Part shown: positions 23,924-38,746 of the stretch, one piece after another
How positions within the stretch are numbered: position 1 is the first letter of the stretch
How the letters are laid out: every line of letters starts with the position of its first letter
Assembly (NCBI GenBank): GCA_009599575.1
Contig: VWND01000023.1
Span: 112,501 to 176,500 of the forward strand
Direction of reading: 5' to 3'
DNA length: 64,000 nt
Origin: Blumeriella jaapii
Lineage: Eukaryota > Ascomycota > Leotiomycetes > Helotiales > Drepanopezizaceae
Notes under the pieces: generated by a model
Seen by the model: the letters and a program-made list of their open reading frames with translations, nothing else
What the model was told of the DNA's origin: nothing
The model's database searches: none
Program-made: the position numbers and the translations under genes

Positions 23924-25636
23924 CTACCACGCCCACGAGCGTGAGCTAGCAGCGAATACCGGAGGCTTCCACTGTATCAGATCAGGGTTGATGACTCGCT
24001 TCGGCTTCGTCTTCTGCTTCTCCTTCATGGCTTCGTGGCGCTTGATGAGATGCGTGGGAATGACGATCTTGTGTTCGCCCTTGTGGTACACCTGCATCTG
24101 CAAAGCTTGCAGCGTGCTTTCGACATCCTGAGCCGTCATTGCTAAAGTGTTGGCCAGGCTGTCAATGCTGACCTTCTCGTCTCGAGCACGATGGCTAAGC
24201 AGCTCTTCGAGTAGCATCTCGGTCCAGTACTGTCGGTATGACAGAAGGCCTAAATCGGATAGGGGTTTTTCGGGAGAGCCAAGCTTGTTCTCGATGCTGG
24301 ATAGTTCGTACGAAAATTGGATGAGGAGGCGGCCATAGCCTTTGCGTTGAAATTGAGGGAGGGTTAAAATACAGGCAACGTTGTACCCATCGATGCTCTC
24401 CTTCTCCTTTGAAAAATACCCGACTAAATGGTAGCCCTTCTCATCTCGAGACGCCATGACGTAGAACAGAAAGGGATCGACGTCGTAATACAGCGTTTTG
24501 TGGTCGAGGAACATCTTAGACAGCAGGCACAGGTTCCGGCACCATTTGCGTTGGCGACGTCCATCGATCTCAAAAAACGAGACGTAGTCATCTCTGTAGA
24601 TCTCGTTACCGGGAGGGTGCTGCAGGGTACACTTCCTTCGATGACGGTCAAATGACTTGTCGTCAACGAAGTAGCTTAGACAGAACTCGCAAATGTGCAT
24701 GACATCCGCGGACGTGAACTCCTCTGGGTAGGGCGAGAAGTACCACGGGAAGAGGTCGTATTTACCGAATTGCACCTTTGAGATGTTCCGAATACGCGAG
24801 ATCTCGGCTGGGTTCTGGGTCATGGAACCACCAATTCGAAGTTTTTCGATCTCTTCCTCGCGGCTGTAGAGCTCTGCCGGCGCTGATTTCGCCAACACGG
24901 CTTCGTTTAAAGCCTGCTCAACATCCATGGCATCGTGGTCTTCGGCACCCGGCGTGTTGTCCAGGTCTAGCTCGAGAGTGAGCTTCTCCTCTTCCTCGGG
25001 GTCAGGCGTGGCTTTCTGCGAGCTTGCAGACTCTAGCCATGGTCGAGGAGTACTGCCGGTCTCAGAAGCTATTGATTGCTCTCTCGTCCGGTTCGGCCGC
25101 TTTTGAGCCTTCTTTTGAGCAACGGTCTTCTTCGCCACGGGAGCCGCAGCCTTCTTCACCTCCTTGGGTTTCTCTGGATTTGGCCATTCCACATCCTGAG
25201 TGAAGTCGACCCGGGCGACTGGGACCCATTCATCAAGACGCTTGTTAAAGTTGTCAAAATTGCAGTAAAATTGGCGACCACTTTTGGTTTCCTTGATGCT
25301 CAGAATTTCTGCCTTGCGAGGTCTGCCGTCCTGGGATGAGTTAGTCGGAAACGATGGTCGAAGGAAAACTCGAAATGGAAAAGTGCATGCAGAGGAAGAA
25401 GAAGACTACGGGTAGATGGATATCCATAGCACGAGAGAGAGACAAGTGGTTGAGGAATAAGTGTACTGACTTTCACCACCATCGCGAGACAGCCGATCCT
25501 GCGAGAGCGTCAGTGATGCCTAACAGCGGGAGCGCGAATTGGCGGCTCACTTCAACGTATCCACCGTCGCTTTACTCTTCATCCGTGGCGCTGGAGAGCC
25601 CACGGCATTGTCCTTATCCTGTGTGCCGCCTGCCAT
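23924..25636 (-). CDS. ESA1: ESA1-type MYST histone acetyltransferase (NuA4 catalytic subunit)
   Basis: Acetylates histone H4 and H2A as the catalytic subunit of NuA4, acting in the nucleus. Three exons, 25636-25551, 25498-25471 (28 nt) and 25330-23924, give 506 aa in frame; introns are 52 and 140 nt. In order the protein has an N-terminal chromo (barrel) domain starting in the tiny exon 2 (IGCLAMVVKDGRPRK) and including NKRLDEWVPVARVDF, a Lys/Pro-rich linker, a C2HC zinc finger (CEFCLSYF with a distal HRRKC), the acetyl-CoA site QRKGYGRLLI, and the catalytic Cys (YNVACIL) and Glu (GSPEKPLSDLG). The order and residues match KAT5/Esa1 rather than the Sas2 or Sas3 types. It is divergent from REX4 with 249 bp between starts, so the two may share a promoter. 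Confidence 0.96.
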
Positions 25637-25885
25637 GATGCCAACCACGGTTGGTCGATGGAATATAACCGTTGCGCGCTTGATGCGATGTCGTCGCGAT
25701 TGTCGATGTTCTTTTTTCGATTTCCGAAAGACGCGTGAGCTTGGGCCAGCGACTCTTTTTAGCGGCGGGATGCCTGAGCCCGCCTTGCCCAAGCAATAAT
25801 TTATTTCTGTCCGAGATCCTGCTGTCAACCAACAAGAGCAATCACCACAAGCAGATGTGGATCGGTGGAAGACGAACGACACGAA

Positions 25886-26956
25886 ATGGCACCGAGCCTC
25901 TCGAGCAATTGGAAGAAGCTACAGGCGACCTTGAAGGCAGCACCTCAGGCTGCGGGACACAAGAGAAAGGCGGAACCGACGGAGCGACAACAGAATACTC
26001 TCGCGAAACGTCGAAGGTTAGCAGGGAAGCCAGTTAAAGTCGCAACGGGTGTGAGGAAGCGCATCGCCACGAAGAAGAATACAATGGGCAGTGCAGTCAG
26101 CGCCGAGGAGCCAGAGCCTTCAGAGGAGCCAGATGCATCGGCGCCTTCAGCATCGCTCGCTCTGTGGGCCGAAGACAACGACATCTCTGCCAAAGATCTT
26201 GCGGAAGCATATGGAGGAGATCTGAAGGACACTACCATCAAGGGCGCGGCACCAGATGTCATCAACGGGGGGCTGATCAAGGGCGTGGAGATTGGTAAAT
26301 ATGTTGGGATCGATTGCGAGATGGTGGGCGTGGGCGCAGAAGGAAGCCAGTCTGTTCTGGCCAGAGTCAGCATCGTCAATTTCCACGGCACCCAGATCTA
26401 CGACTCGTTTGTCAAGCCAAAGGAGTTTGTCACGGACTGGAGGACGCGTGTTAGTGGTGTTTCCCCGAAGAACATGGCGACGGCGAGAGACTTCGACCAG
26501 GTGCAGCAAGAGGTGGCAGCGATCTTGAAGGGCACCATCCTGGTCGGACATGCGATCAAGAACGACTTGGCAGCGATGATGTTGGGCCACCCTAGAAGGG
26601 ACATTAGAGATACCTCGAAATTCTCGGAGTTCAGGAAATTCAACCATGGGAAGACGCCGAGTTTGAAGAAGCTAGCCAAGGAGCTTTTGGGGGTAGATAT
26701 TCAGGGAGGCGAACATTCGAGCATCGAGGATGCTCGTGCTACCATGCTCCTCTTTAGACGCCACAAGCAGGCCTTCGAATCCGAGCATGCACGGCGGTAT
26801 CCGGCCGCGAATCCAGGATCCAAGAAGGCGAACGGGAAGAAGAAGAAAGGAGCGCTGAAAGATACCCAAGTTGGAATCCAGCTCGGTGATGGTGTCAAAA
26901 CGTTTGAGACTTCCAAGCCTCTTGTAGGATATTTGCAGGCGGAGGAGACTACTTGA
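25886..26956 (+). CDS. REX4: RNA exonuclease 4 (DEDDh family)
   Basis: Probable nucleolar 3'-5' exonuclease of ribosomal RNA processing. A single exon of 356 aa. The DEDDh residues are visible: Asp and Glu in GIDCEMVGVG, Asp in GHAIKNDL, and His and Asp in EHSSIEDARATM. A basic, low-complexity N-terminus (HKRKAEP, KRRRLAGKPVK) and a lysine-rich tail (GKKKKGALKD) fit nucleolar localisation. The start MAPSLSSNWKKLQ is preferred; an in-frame ATG 21 nt upstream adds MEDERHE and cannot be excluded. Divergent from ESA1. Confidence 0.92.
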   Translation: MAPSLSSNWKKLQATLKAAPQAAGHKRKAEPTERQQNTLAKRRRLAGKPVKVATGVRKRIATKKNTMGSAVSAEEPEPSEEPDASAPSASLALWAEDNDISAKDLAEAYGGDLKDTTIKGAAPDVINGGLIKGVEIGKYVGIDCEMVGVGAEGSQSVLARVSIVNFHGTQIYDSFVKPKEFVTDWRTRVSGVSPKNMATARDFDQVQQEVAAILKGTILVGHAIKNDLAAMMLGHPRRDIRDTSKFSEFRKFNHGKTPSLKKLAKELLGVDIQGGEHSSIEDARATMLLFRRHKQAFESEHARRYPAANPGSKKANGKKKKGALKDTQVGIQLGDGVKTFETSKPLVGYLQAEETT

Positions 26957-27188
26957 TCTGGGATATCACTGGTCTAAGGGAGGTCAGGATCTGCAATCTA
27001 CATCGAGTCCTGCACGATGCCAAAAAACCCCATCCGAACACGTCTTCCAGACTCCACGCTTAAGAACCGCACGCACGCACGCTTGCTCGCCGCCCCAGTA
27101 GCCACCAACAGCCCTGATGGCATCTTCGACTCCTGTCTACCGTTACCGCCTACTCGCCGTGACCTCTTCCGGGTAGCACAAGTCGGCA

Positions 27189-28678
27189 TTACAAAGGGAT
27201 ACCTTCCATCAATTCCAGGCACCCTTCTCTACCGACAGTAATGATAGCATCGCCCAATGTCTTGGTCGCGAACCCAGCTTCGCAATATGCAAAATAGTAG
27301 ATCCACTTTCTCCGGAACACCTCAATCTCCTTCTCGCCCATGTTATCGTGCTCCGTTACCAGCGCTGCCTTGATCCGTGATTCGAAATTCTTCAGGAAGG
27401 CCTCTCGCCACAGCCGCAGAGTCTTTGCGTAGTGAGCACCAATGTTCTCAATTCTCTCGACCACAAGCGTGCCTTCCGAACCCTTGCTGATGGTTTCCAC
27501 AAGCTGGCTGATCGATGGCAAGTGGCCGCCAGGGAAGATGTACTTCCGGATGAAATCCTCTCCTCTCGCGTATGCCTCGTACCGTCCTTCTGGCATCGTA
27601 ATGCACTGGAAGACGGCAATGCCGTCTTTCTTTAGAAGCCGATGTATGCATGAGAAATAGGTCTCCAAGTACTCTGCTCCTACGGCTTCCAGCATTTCGA
27701 TTGAGATGACTTTATCGTAAAGCACTTTCGGAATCGGGAGCGCTCGGTAGTCCATCAACAGCACTTCGATCTTGTCGGACATGCCGGCCGCCGCGATCCT
27801 CTTCTCGGCGAGTGCCTTTTGTTCAATCGACAGTGTCAAGGTTGTCACTCTGCAGCCCGTCTTCTTCACTGCCGCCATGGCAAAGGATCCCCAGCCCGTG
27901 CCGATCTCCAGCACGTGGTCGGTTGGCTTGAGATGGGCCCCATCGATGAAACGGTTCAGTTTGGTCATTTGCGCGGCTTCCAACGTCTCCTCGTCCGTGT
28001 TGGCGCTCGAGGCAGGCTTCCAGATTGGACAGGAGTAAGTCATGTCTTCGGATAAGAAGGCGGCAAACATCTCGTTACTAATATCATAGTGCGCTTGTAT
28101 GTTGAGCAGGGAGTTCGACAACGTGTTGGTACTTCTCGCCAGTCCGGTCATCGTCGCGGCGATGGAAGATGTCAGCGTTGTCGCATTGGCCAGCTGGCTG
28201 CGGTTGAGAATGAAGAGCTGTATCGTCAGGACCACAGCGCCTGCATGGGTTGTCCGAGGATCGGCCTACCTCGAAGAAGCTGGTCAAGTCCTCGCACTCG
28301 AATTCGCCCAGCATGTACGACTCCGCGAAACCCATGTCGGCAAACAAGAACAATCGCACCCAGAACGTCTCCCTCTTGACCACCAACTCGACCTTGCGCA
28401 CGCCTCCCGCTTTCTTCTTGGCCGCGCCACTGCCTCCGTTGACCCCATTGGTCTTGCCGGAATGCTCCTTTGCGAGTTGCGGGCCGTAGATCGTGGTCTG
28501 GCCTGTGGTCTCGTCGATGATGATCAATTGGCCACGCTGGATCCTGTTCAAGAGCGCGGTGACCGCCGCTTTGGAGACGGACAGTGCTGGAGCCCAGGAC
28601 AGGCCGCCGAGGGCACCGCGAAGCCGGTCGGCGCCGTAGGCCAGTGGCCTGGTGACGGCGGCGGGGAGATATGAAGTC
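27189..28678 (-). CDS. cyclopropane-fatty-acid-synthase-like methyltransferase, 5' exon unresolved
   Basis: S-adenosylmethionine-dependent methyltransferase of the CFA synthase family, which modifies unsaturated acyl chains of lipids; the fungal substrate is unknown. Supported exons are 28678-28270 and 28217-27189, with a 52-nt intron. The N-terminal part includes NRIQRGQLIIIDETTGQ and GFAESYMLGEFECEDL; the catalytic part has AHYDISNEMFAAFL, the SAM motif LEIGTGWGSFA and the family block FIRKYIFPGGHLPS. The 5' boundary at 28678 is an acceptor AG preceded by CTAAT, so at least one short first exon with the ATG lies upstream, probably within 28690-28950; I could not place it. It is not a sphingolipid C9-methyltransferase as far as I can see, since no N-terminal membrane pair is visible. 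Confidence 0.88.
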
Positions 28679-29722
28679 CTGAGCGCCGATTAGAAAAGCA
28701 GCACACGAGAGGACGTGGGATCAGCGTACATGTCGAGAGAGTTGCGCACGCCTCTCTCGCGGGTGCGATTGCAATCCGAGATGCAGTCCGCGTACTGTCT
28801 GCACTGATTCGATCCCACAAGGCCAGAGGACGGGTCAGAGGAATGCGAGCAGGCGCGCTCCACGAGTTCGACTAAGGGATTGCCCAACGGCCAAGGGGTT
28901 CGTGAAGAGTTCACAATCACGGACTCGAGGATTTACATACATGACTTCTTTCCTTTTTTTCTTCTTTTTTTTCTCCTGCGATGCGCCCTTGGACCGTCCT
29001 AGCCTCGCCAGCATGGGAAGCCCCACCTCTAGTGCATTTTCCTGACGGCATTCTGGGCTCGCGGTAGCGACGGGGCGTTCTGTTGCTGTCACGGCCGACC
29101 TGCCAATCGGAGGCGCGAAGTTCCTGCATATGTCTGTCTGTCTGCCTGTTGTGTACTGTGAGGTGGGCTCGATGGAAACATGCTTGATACATACAGTGCT
29201 TCCCGCACTACTGCGGTCACACCATACTGCACCCATCTCGGCACTTGGACGTTCCCATGGCCCCTACAACTCACCGCAGTCCTGACAGCAGTGCTTACCA
29301 CAGACTCGAGTAGTTGCATTGCTGTACTGTACTTGCTATACTGTCCTGACAGTATTACCGTACAGTACCTCTACTGACAGTATTTACTGTACAGTACTGC
29401 ACTGACTACGCTGCACTTGCATGGCAGCTGCCCGGACGTGTGATGGTCGTCGATGTGCTGCTTATGTAATCTACAAGGATATGACACAAAGACCTGGCCC
29501 CGATCTCGAGCACGGACGACTCTCGGTACTTATCTCGCAGCTTGTTAAGACCTTAATTACTGTAAGGTGCTGGAAGGTGCTGTAAGGTGCTGATTACAGT
29601 ATGTACTTACTAATCACCTCCCCCCCACTACGGGCAGTCACGTCTCGCGACGCGTCTCCTGCAACGACTCCTGGCTCCATCGCAACCTGCTCGCTTCTCT
29701 CGAAGCCCGAATCAACAACACC
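28679..29722. other. intergenic; unresolved CFA-synthase first exon and CTGTAC repeats
   Basis: The left part must contain the first exon and promoter of the methyltransferase. From about 29320 to 29400 the sequence is a dense series of TACTGT, GTACAG and TGACAG motifs. No independent gene is supported. Confidence 0.5.
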
Positions 29723-30322
29723 ATGTTCGCGCTTGAAAAATCCAAGAGCCACCGCGGTCCATGCACACCCCACGTCCTCCCGTGTCGGATAAACCACAAC
29801 GGTGCGGTCAACACCGCGAAACGATACTGGCATCCGAGCAAGCAACCGGGTCAGCCTCCCCCAGAACCTGCTCACCTGCGCTTGCGATGCCGGCATGAGT
29901 GGCTGACATTCTCCCAGAGGGCACGAGAATCGCCTACTTCCGCGGCCGCAAGCTCCACGGCAAGGCTCTCAAGCTGCCCTCCAACTACCGCGGCGTCGTC
30001 GCGTCGACGACGGAGCGCCTGATGCCCCGGGAGACCGGTGCAGAGGAGGACGGGCATGGGGAGCAGCAACACGAGGAAGCAGAAGCGGAAGTGAAGATCA
30101 TGGAGGAGCAGTCGAGCTTCGAGGAGATTGTGGTTTGGGGACACGAGGTGGTGCCGGACGGGATGGCGGACCCGTACGTGAGGGGCGTGGAAGATTGGAT
30201 CGGCTTCGCGGAACAGGTGAGTTGAGTCTTGGGAGACCGGAAGCTGGGCCGCGTGAGAGGACAGAGGGGCTAATCTGGAGTAGATCCATTCGTATGACAG
30301 CGAAGAGAAGAAGAAGGGTTGA
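29723..30322 (+). CDS. RNH203: ribonuclease H2 subunit C
   Basis: Non-catalytic subunit of nuclear RNase H2, which removes ribonucleotides from DNA and RNA from hybrids. Exons 29723-29849, 29918-30216 and 30284-30322 join to 154 aa, with introns of 68 and 67 nt. Family features visible are HVLPCRINHNGAVNTAKRYW near the start, EGTRIAYFRGRKLHGKALKL after the first intron, and WGHEVVPDGMADPYVRGVED near the end. An acidic stretch of about 30 residues (EEDGHGEQQHEEAEAE) sits in the middle. The small size matches fungal subunit C. Confidence 0.88.
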
Positions 30323-30555
30323 ATCGCTGGATTGCAAATGCCATTGACTGCTTTGGGGCCTGGCGTTTAGGCATGGCCCTGGAGGCGCAAGGGATAATGT
30401 TTATCTGACCTCCCTGCATTGACAGAGGGCACGGGTCGGAGGGATGGCATCGCGAGCAGTCGTCTTGCACCGAACTCCCTTCTTTGCAATGCCTATGCCC
30501 ACACATGTGTCGCGCGGACGACTATGTCGTTCTTTCCAGCCCGCAACACGCCGGC

Positions 30556-31035
30556 TCAATCACCAGCCTCCTCCCTCTGAAGCCACTCTTTCTGCTCCTT
30601 CAAAAACACCTTCTTCATCTCCTGATAGCCCTCATGCTCCTTGCACCTCTCCCAAACCCCCCTGAAGATCTGACTCGCTTCCTCCTTCTCAGCCTTCCCC
30701 TCATGCCCCTCGCTCCTCTCGTGCCTCACACCCTTCTCTTTGCCATCCACGTACTTCCTCCCGCCCTTGTAATTCGCATACCGCTTCGATCGCGTCATGC
30801 CCATCTGGAGGAACTTGCGCGTCATGTCCATGCCGACGAAGTCTTGGTGCGCGTAGAACTCGAGGAACTTGGCCCACAGGACTTGCGACGAGGCGCGAGC
30901 GATGGCGACGGTGCGGAAGCGCCAGTGGGGGAGGAGGTGAGATTTATAGGGCTCGAACGTGAGGACGCCCTGCTCGCCACGGCCGACGCGGTAGGACATG
31001 AGCTGGGACTGGGAGGGGCGGGTGAAGCCTTCCAT
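30556..31035 (-). CDS. DUF4385-family protein
   Basis: Function unknown; single exon of 159 aa. It contains the YRVGRGEQGVLTFEPYKSHL segment, then LPHWRFRTVAIA and FVGMDMTRKFLQMGMTRSKR with YANYKGGRKY, which is the pattern I know from the DUF4385 family shared by bacteria and fungi. The C-terminal third is charged and probably helical (KAEKEEASQIFRGVWERCKE). It is divergent from MCM6 across 533 bp. Confidence 0.82.
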   Translation of the reverse strand: MEGFTRPSQSQLMSYRVGRGEQGVLTFEPYKSHLLPHWRFRTVAIARASSQVLWAKFLEFYAHQDFVGMDMTRKFLQMGMTRSKRYANYKGGRKYVDGKEKGVRHERSEGHEGKAEKEEASQIFRGVWERCKEHEGYQEMKKVFLKEQKEWLQREEAGD

Positions 31036-31568
31036 GATTTGGTGACGGCGGGCTCACGAATGGATAGTGGGATCTGAGACAATGGATGGAAGTCCTGTCT
31101 TCAAGTTGGGAACAGAAGAGAGGGGAGGTGATGATCTCGTCGGGCAACCTCGGACTAGGTACATACGGTACGGTACGGTAGATGAATAGACGAACATCGA
31201 TGCCATCCATATTCTTTTCTTTACCGCATGTGGAACATGGACGCGTCTTCCCTGAGAATTTACGAATTCAAGAATTGACGAATTTACGAATTCTGTAAAT
31301 AGCAGTGTACCGTACTGCAGTTCTGGGAACAATATTTACTAAATCATGGGGAGTGGATTATCTCCCAAAACCACTCTATTACGGTGGCCGAAACGCCGCA
31401 CGCGCGTCATCTTTCGCGTTGGAACGCGACTGACAATTTCGTGTTCGAGCCGCGCGCTCAGCCAGCCCCACCTCCTGAAAACATTCTCGAAATCAACAAC
31501 CACCACCACCACAAACTACCACAACAACATCAGCCCTACAGCACAGAACCCCCAGCACTCGCATACAA
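31036..31568. other. divergent promoter region of the DUF4385 gene and MCM6
   Basis: Contains an AT-rich patch with repeated GAATTTACGAATTC-like motifs (31253-31293) and an ACC triplet run near 31500. No gene. ACGCGT, the MluI cell-cycle box bound by MBF in yeasts, is not present as an exact copy; ACGCGC and GCGCGT variants occur near 31400. Confidence 0.45.
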
Positions 31569-34558
<2,990 letters not shown>

Positions 34559-36619
34559 ACGAAAATGTGAGATGTGAGGAGTTGGGCTTGCGGATTCATG
34601 TTGGGTACACACACGGCTGCACACCCGGCGGGGGGCTGGTGTAGAACGGATACCATGATCTATCTTCGAGGCGTATTGGGCGTCCGTTGGCTCCCTAGCC
34701 GCCTACTGTAGCTTCCTCTCAGAGCACTCAGCTACTATTTTTCTTCCATACATCCATCCGTCCCGAGTCTCTCAACACAGACACACTCACGCTCGTCACT
34801 TAGAGGTCACAAACCCTCCCGAGCATCACCCACCCAGCCAGCCAGCCCGCCCGCATCGACCCAACCGGGCGAGGCGAGAGAGGCCGCCCAGCCGGACGCT
34901 GGTCTTGTCACCCGCGGCTCTTTGACGAGACCTAGCTGGGTACCTGTACACAGTAGAGTACAGTACAGTACAGTACAGTACATGGATCGAGAGATGGGCG
35001 AGATGGGAGATGGGATGGGAGATAAGATAGCATGCGTGCATGCATGGATGGAGCGAGGGAAGGCAGACGGAAATCACCATCCAGCAATGGAAATACAATC
35101 GTGTCGCACCGCAGCCGTCGTCCAGGCATGCGCACATGCCCGCAGGAGGCGTGCATCGCGCGATAAGAAGAGAGCGGAGCTGAGCGAGCTACTGTGATGA
35201 GATCGATACCTAGGTACTGTACGTGTAGGTACTGTTTGCTGTGTTTACCGTGCTGTATGTACGAACTGGCGTTCACTCCTCCACACGCACAGAGAGAGCG
35301 AGAGCGAGAGAGGGAGAGGGAGAGGGGGGGAGCCACGGCACGGATCGACAACGCCGTTTCGACTCTCCTCTACTGTACGTGTAGGTACTGTTTGTTGTAT
35401 TTACCGTACTGTATGTACGAACTGGCGTTCACTCCTCCACACGCACAGAGAGAGCGAGAGAGGGAGAGGGAGAGGGAGAGGGAGGGAGCCACGGCACGGA
35501 TCGACAACGCCGTTTCGACTCTCTTCTCCTCTCCTCTCCTCGTCTCAGGGTCTGGTCTGGTCTGGTCTGGTCTGTCTTGCTTCCGTTCTTGCACCAAGCT
35601 TATCCATCCATGTATCTACCTGGTGAGCGGGCTGGGTGGCTCGCTCCTCCAACGTTGTTGCTGGTTGTTAGTTTCCTCGCTACCTACCGGCTTATCTGTA
35701 GTAGGGACTGGTTGGTGTGCAGATTGGGTAGGTACCTAGGTAGGTTGGTTGGTTGGTTGGTTGGCTTGAATGTTCAGCCGACTCGTCCTCGCACCGTGCA
35801 TCGGTACTAAACGCACTCCCGGAGGATGTCATACATCCTGATATCCATCTGTCTATCTATCTGTCTCAGACGCAACGAGGTCGGTCACCCGCCGCCCAAG
35901 AAAAGGAAACGAGAAGAAGCAGCCTGCATCTGTGGCAGCTGTAGGTAGGTAGGTAGGTAGGTCGGCTCGGTAAGGTACCTAGCTAAGGAAGGTATGCAGG
36001 CTGCCGATCGTGGCGGCTGTCACTGGACCCTCCTTTTCCTCCCCTCCTCTCCCCTCCCCTCCATCCTTCTACACCCTCCATCTCGTCTCTCTCCTCCCTC
36101 TGTCTTTCTTGGGTTTAGAACGCACATCTTTCCCAAGACGGTCGAGGTGAGCATGAAGATCAGAGGACTGAGGCTGCCACGGGATCGGTCGCCTCGTCTC
36201 GTCTCGGGACTGTGTATGTGAGGTCCTATAGCCACGGTAAGAGCTTCGAGAAAGAGCAGACTCGGGTGCGACGCAGCGACGTGTCAAGCACGAAGTCGCT
36301 CTCTTGTTTCTCTCCTAGCCGTCGGTGTATCAGCAGGTCGCACCGCAACGAGACCCCTTATCTTTGTGCCATTGCGCTTGTGAAGTTGTCTCTTGTCTTT
36401 TTCCATCGGAGGATTTTTCGTTGCTTTTGGTGAGGGTTTTTTTTTGCCTATCTCTCGCCTGTTCTGGTCGCGAGGTCTGGTCGCCACTCATAAGACTTGC
36501 TGAGGTTTATATGGCAGTCTTGTCCTAGACCCCGAGGAGAGGAGATTTTCTTTTTCAATTTGCTCTTGTATCTTCGACTTCCTGTTCATTTTCGATTTCG
36601 TTCTCGCACCCTCAGGATC
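34559..36619. other. intergenic with tandem duplication and microsatellites
   Basis: Contains TACAG repeats (34950-34982), a 156-bp tandem duplication (35215-35525), GGTT repeats (35742-35764) and GTAG repeats (35943-35963). The stretch before 36620 is pyrimidine-rich and is probably the 5' leader of the MFS gene. No gene is supported. Confidence 0.6.
35215..35525. repeat. 156-bp tandem duplication with transition differences
   Basis: Copy one (35215-35370) and copy two (35371 to about 35525) share TACTGTACGTGTAGGTACTG, a GAGAGCGAG purine tract and CACGGCACGGATCGACAACG. In the first 40 bases the differences are C/T or G/A (for example TTGCTGTGTTTACCGTGCTG against TTGTTGTATTTACCGTACTG), as RIP would produce. 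The purine tract differs slightly in length. Confidence 0.85.
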
Positions 36620-38284
36620 ATGGGACGGCCGAATGCGATGTTTAAGCAACTCAAGAGACGTGTATCCGACATGCCGGAAAAGCTAAAGAGGAAGGTGTCC
36701 GATGTGCCGCAGAGAAAGAGGTCGGCGCTCTTACCAGCAGCTTTGATCATGACTCTGAGCTCCTTCGGCGCGATCTTGTACTCAAGTGCCCACGTGTATC
36801 TGATCGAACAAGCCGTCTGCAGGGACCATTACGCATCTTTGGAGAATGTTGGAATGGGCGGGGGAGAACTCATCGATGAGACGATTTGCAAGATTCCGGA
36901 TATTCAGTCGGAGGTCGCCTCTATATACGGGTTGTACAAGATGCTTACATACGTTCCCGCTCTGTTTATAGCAGGTCCATATGGCAGATTTGGGGCAGTG
37001 ATAGGCAAGAAGCCGATTTTGCTCCTGAACATGGCAAGTTTGGGACTCTCGGGAGTTATGTTCGCGGCTATTTGTATGACATCTTCTTCTCGATTTCCGG
37101 AGTCAGATGGCTGATTTGTTTGTTCGAGGCTTTTACCACCAGCTGCTCGACGTAAGGTGGATCTATATCTCGCCTTTGCTCGACGTTTTTGGTGGGGGCT
37201 GGATCATCCGATCTTCCTTCACATATGCCTACATCTCGGAAAGTGTCGACCAAGACGAATTGTGAGACGATACACGAGTCTGGGGAAGTTTTCGCTGACG
37301 CTCTGCAGGAGTAACGTCTTCTACAAGCTGAGTGCTGCACAGATGTTCATATCCTTCGTGGGCCTGTGGCTGAGCTCTTTCCTTCTGCGCAAGAACGTCT
37401 GGCTGCAGATGTTCGTTGGCTTCATAGCTCTCGTCATCGCGATCCCCGTGTGCTTGATGTTCCCGAAGCACCACGAGTTGGAATCGGATGTTCCGAGTAA
37501 TGGCTCTCAACAGTACTCCGAGGCATCGCCACTCATGTGTCCTCCACCTTCAGTGCCTTTGGCCATGGAGCCTGAAGAGGGCACGATCTGGATCGTCCTA
37601 AATGGCCTGACAGCCAGCACGACACACTCTCTGGCGCTTTTCCGAGAAATGTTGTACTCCTCGCCCCTCACTCAAACGACCTTGCTAGCGTTCTTCGCGT
37701 TCAGATCGGGTACCAGCATCGACGTTATCTTGAAACAGTGGCCGTGTATCACACACGGCTGGGTTATCGCTCAGGTCAACGCCATCAACGCCTATGAGAT
37801 GTCGGTGGCGTTCCTCATCCTCCTAACGCTTCCGGCTATATCCCGTCGGTTTCTCCAACCTCGCTTCGGAGGCTCGGTTCTCGGTGTGGATCTCTTCGTC
37901 ACGAAGATCTGTACGCTAGGACACTGCGTGGGGGTCATTTTCATGGCCTTTTCACCCAATCGGGCTGGATACATACTTTCCATCACCGTTTGGAACTTGG
38001 CCTATGGCATGACCGATGCGTTGAGGGGCTTTGTGACAGGCGTGGCCAAGAGCAAGGAGGAAGTCGAGCAAATCTACTTGGGCATTGGTATGGCCGAGAT
38101 GATTGCGGGTATCGTAGCTTCGGCAGCTTGGTCTAGTCTCTTTGCGGAAGTTCTGGGAAGTGGGTATTTACTGACGAGGTTACCGTTCGTGGGGAGTGCG
38201 GTTGTGTTCTTCGGGTGTTATTGCTTTGTGTGCGCATTAGGACAATTCGATCACAGCAAACGGAAGAGTGAGGAAGATGTATAA
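36620..38284 (+). CDS. major facilitator superfamily transporter
   Basis: Membrane transporter of unknown substrate. Exons 36620-37073, 37129-37261 and 37309-38284 give 520 aa in frame, with introns of 55 and 47 nt. A basic cytosolic N-terminus (PEKLKRKVSDVPQRKR) precedes about ten to twelve hydrophobic segments. The second-loop signature is visible as GPYGRFGAVIGKKPILLLN. After the central loop come LRKNVWLQMFVGFIALVIAI, AVVFFGCYCFVCAL near the end and a charged tail (DHSKRKSEEDV). The exon joins fall at QLLDVRWIYISPLL and DQDELSNVFYKL and read naturally. Later parts lack the sugar-transporter signatures. Nothing nearby suggests a substrate. Confidence 0.87.
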
Positions 38285-38746
38285 AGCCACAAGACGGGGA
38301 CATCGGATCCAGCATTTAGCATTAGAGCGAGCAGGCGTTTTTTGTCTGGACACTAGATTAGCAAGGATATATGGAAAGTACCTACGTTAAGAAGCAGGAT
38401 GGCAAGACTTTTCGAGTAACACCCGACGGATTCATGCAGACTCCTTCCAAACTCGACCGGGAACCATCTTCTGTGTAGTACATAGTATCATTATATCATG
38501 TTGCTGAAGAAGCTCGAAGCGCCTTGAACCCAAGGGCTCCCCGCCGACGCCCGTTCCTTTTCGAAGAATTGTCCCAACCAACGGAAAGTGGTGGTCCAAC
38601 AAGGGACCGCCATCCAGTCCATCATCACCGCAATCAATGGCCATCACGGCATCCCTCTGGCCGGTATCATAGTCCCTGATGTTTAGATTCCACCACCTGC
38701 CAACAACCTCTCGTTAGCCCTATCAAACCGGCCTAGGAGCTCTGGA
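38285..38746. other. convergent 3' region, no gene
   Basis: Between the MFS gene and the small reverse-strand gene. A 71-codon reverse frame exists but has no supporting features. Confidence 0.5.
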
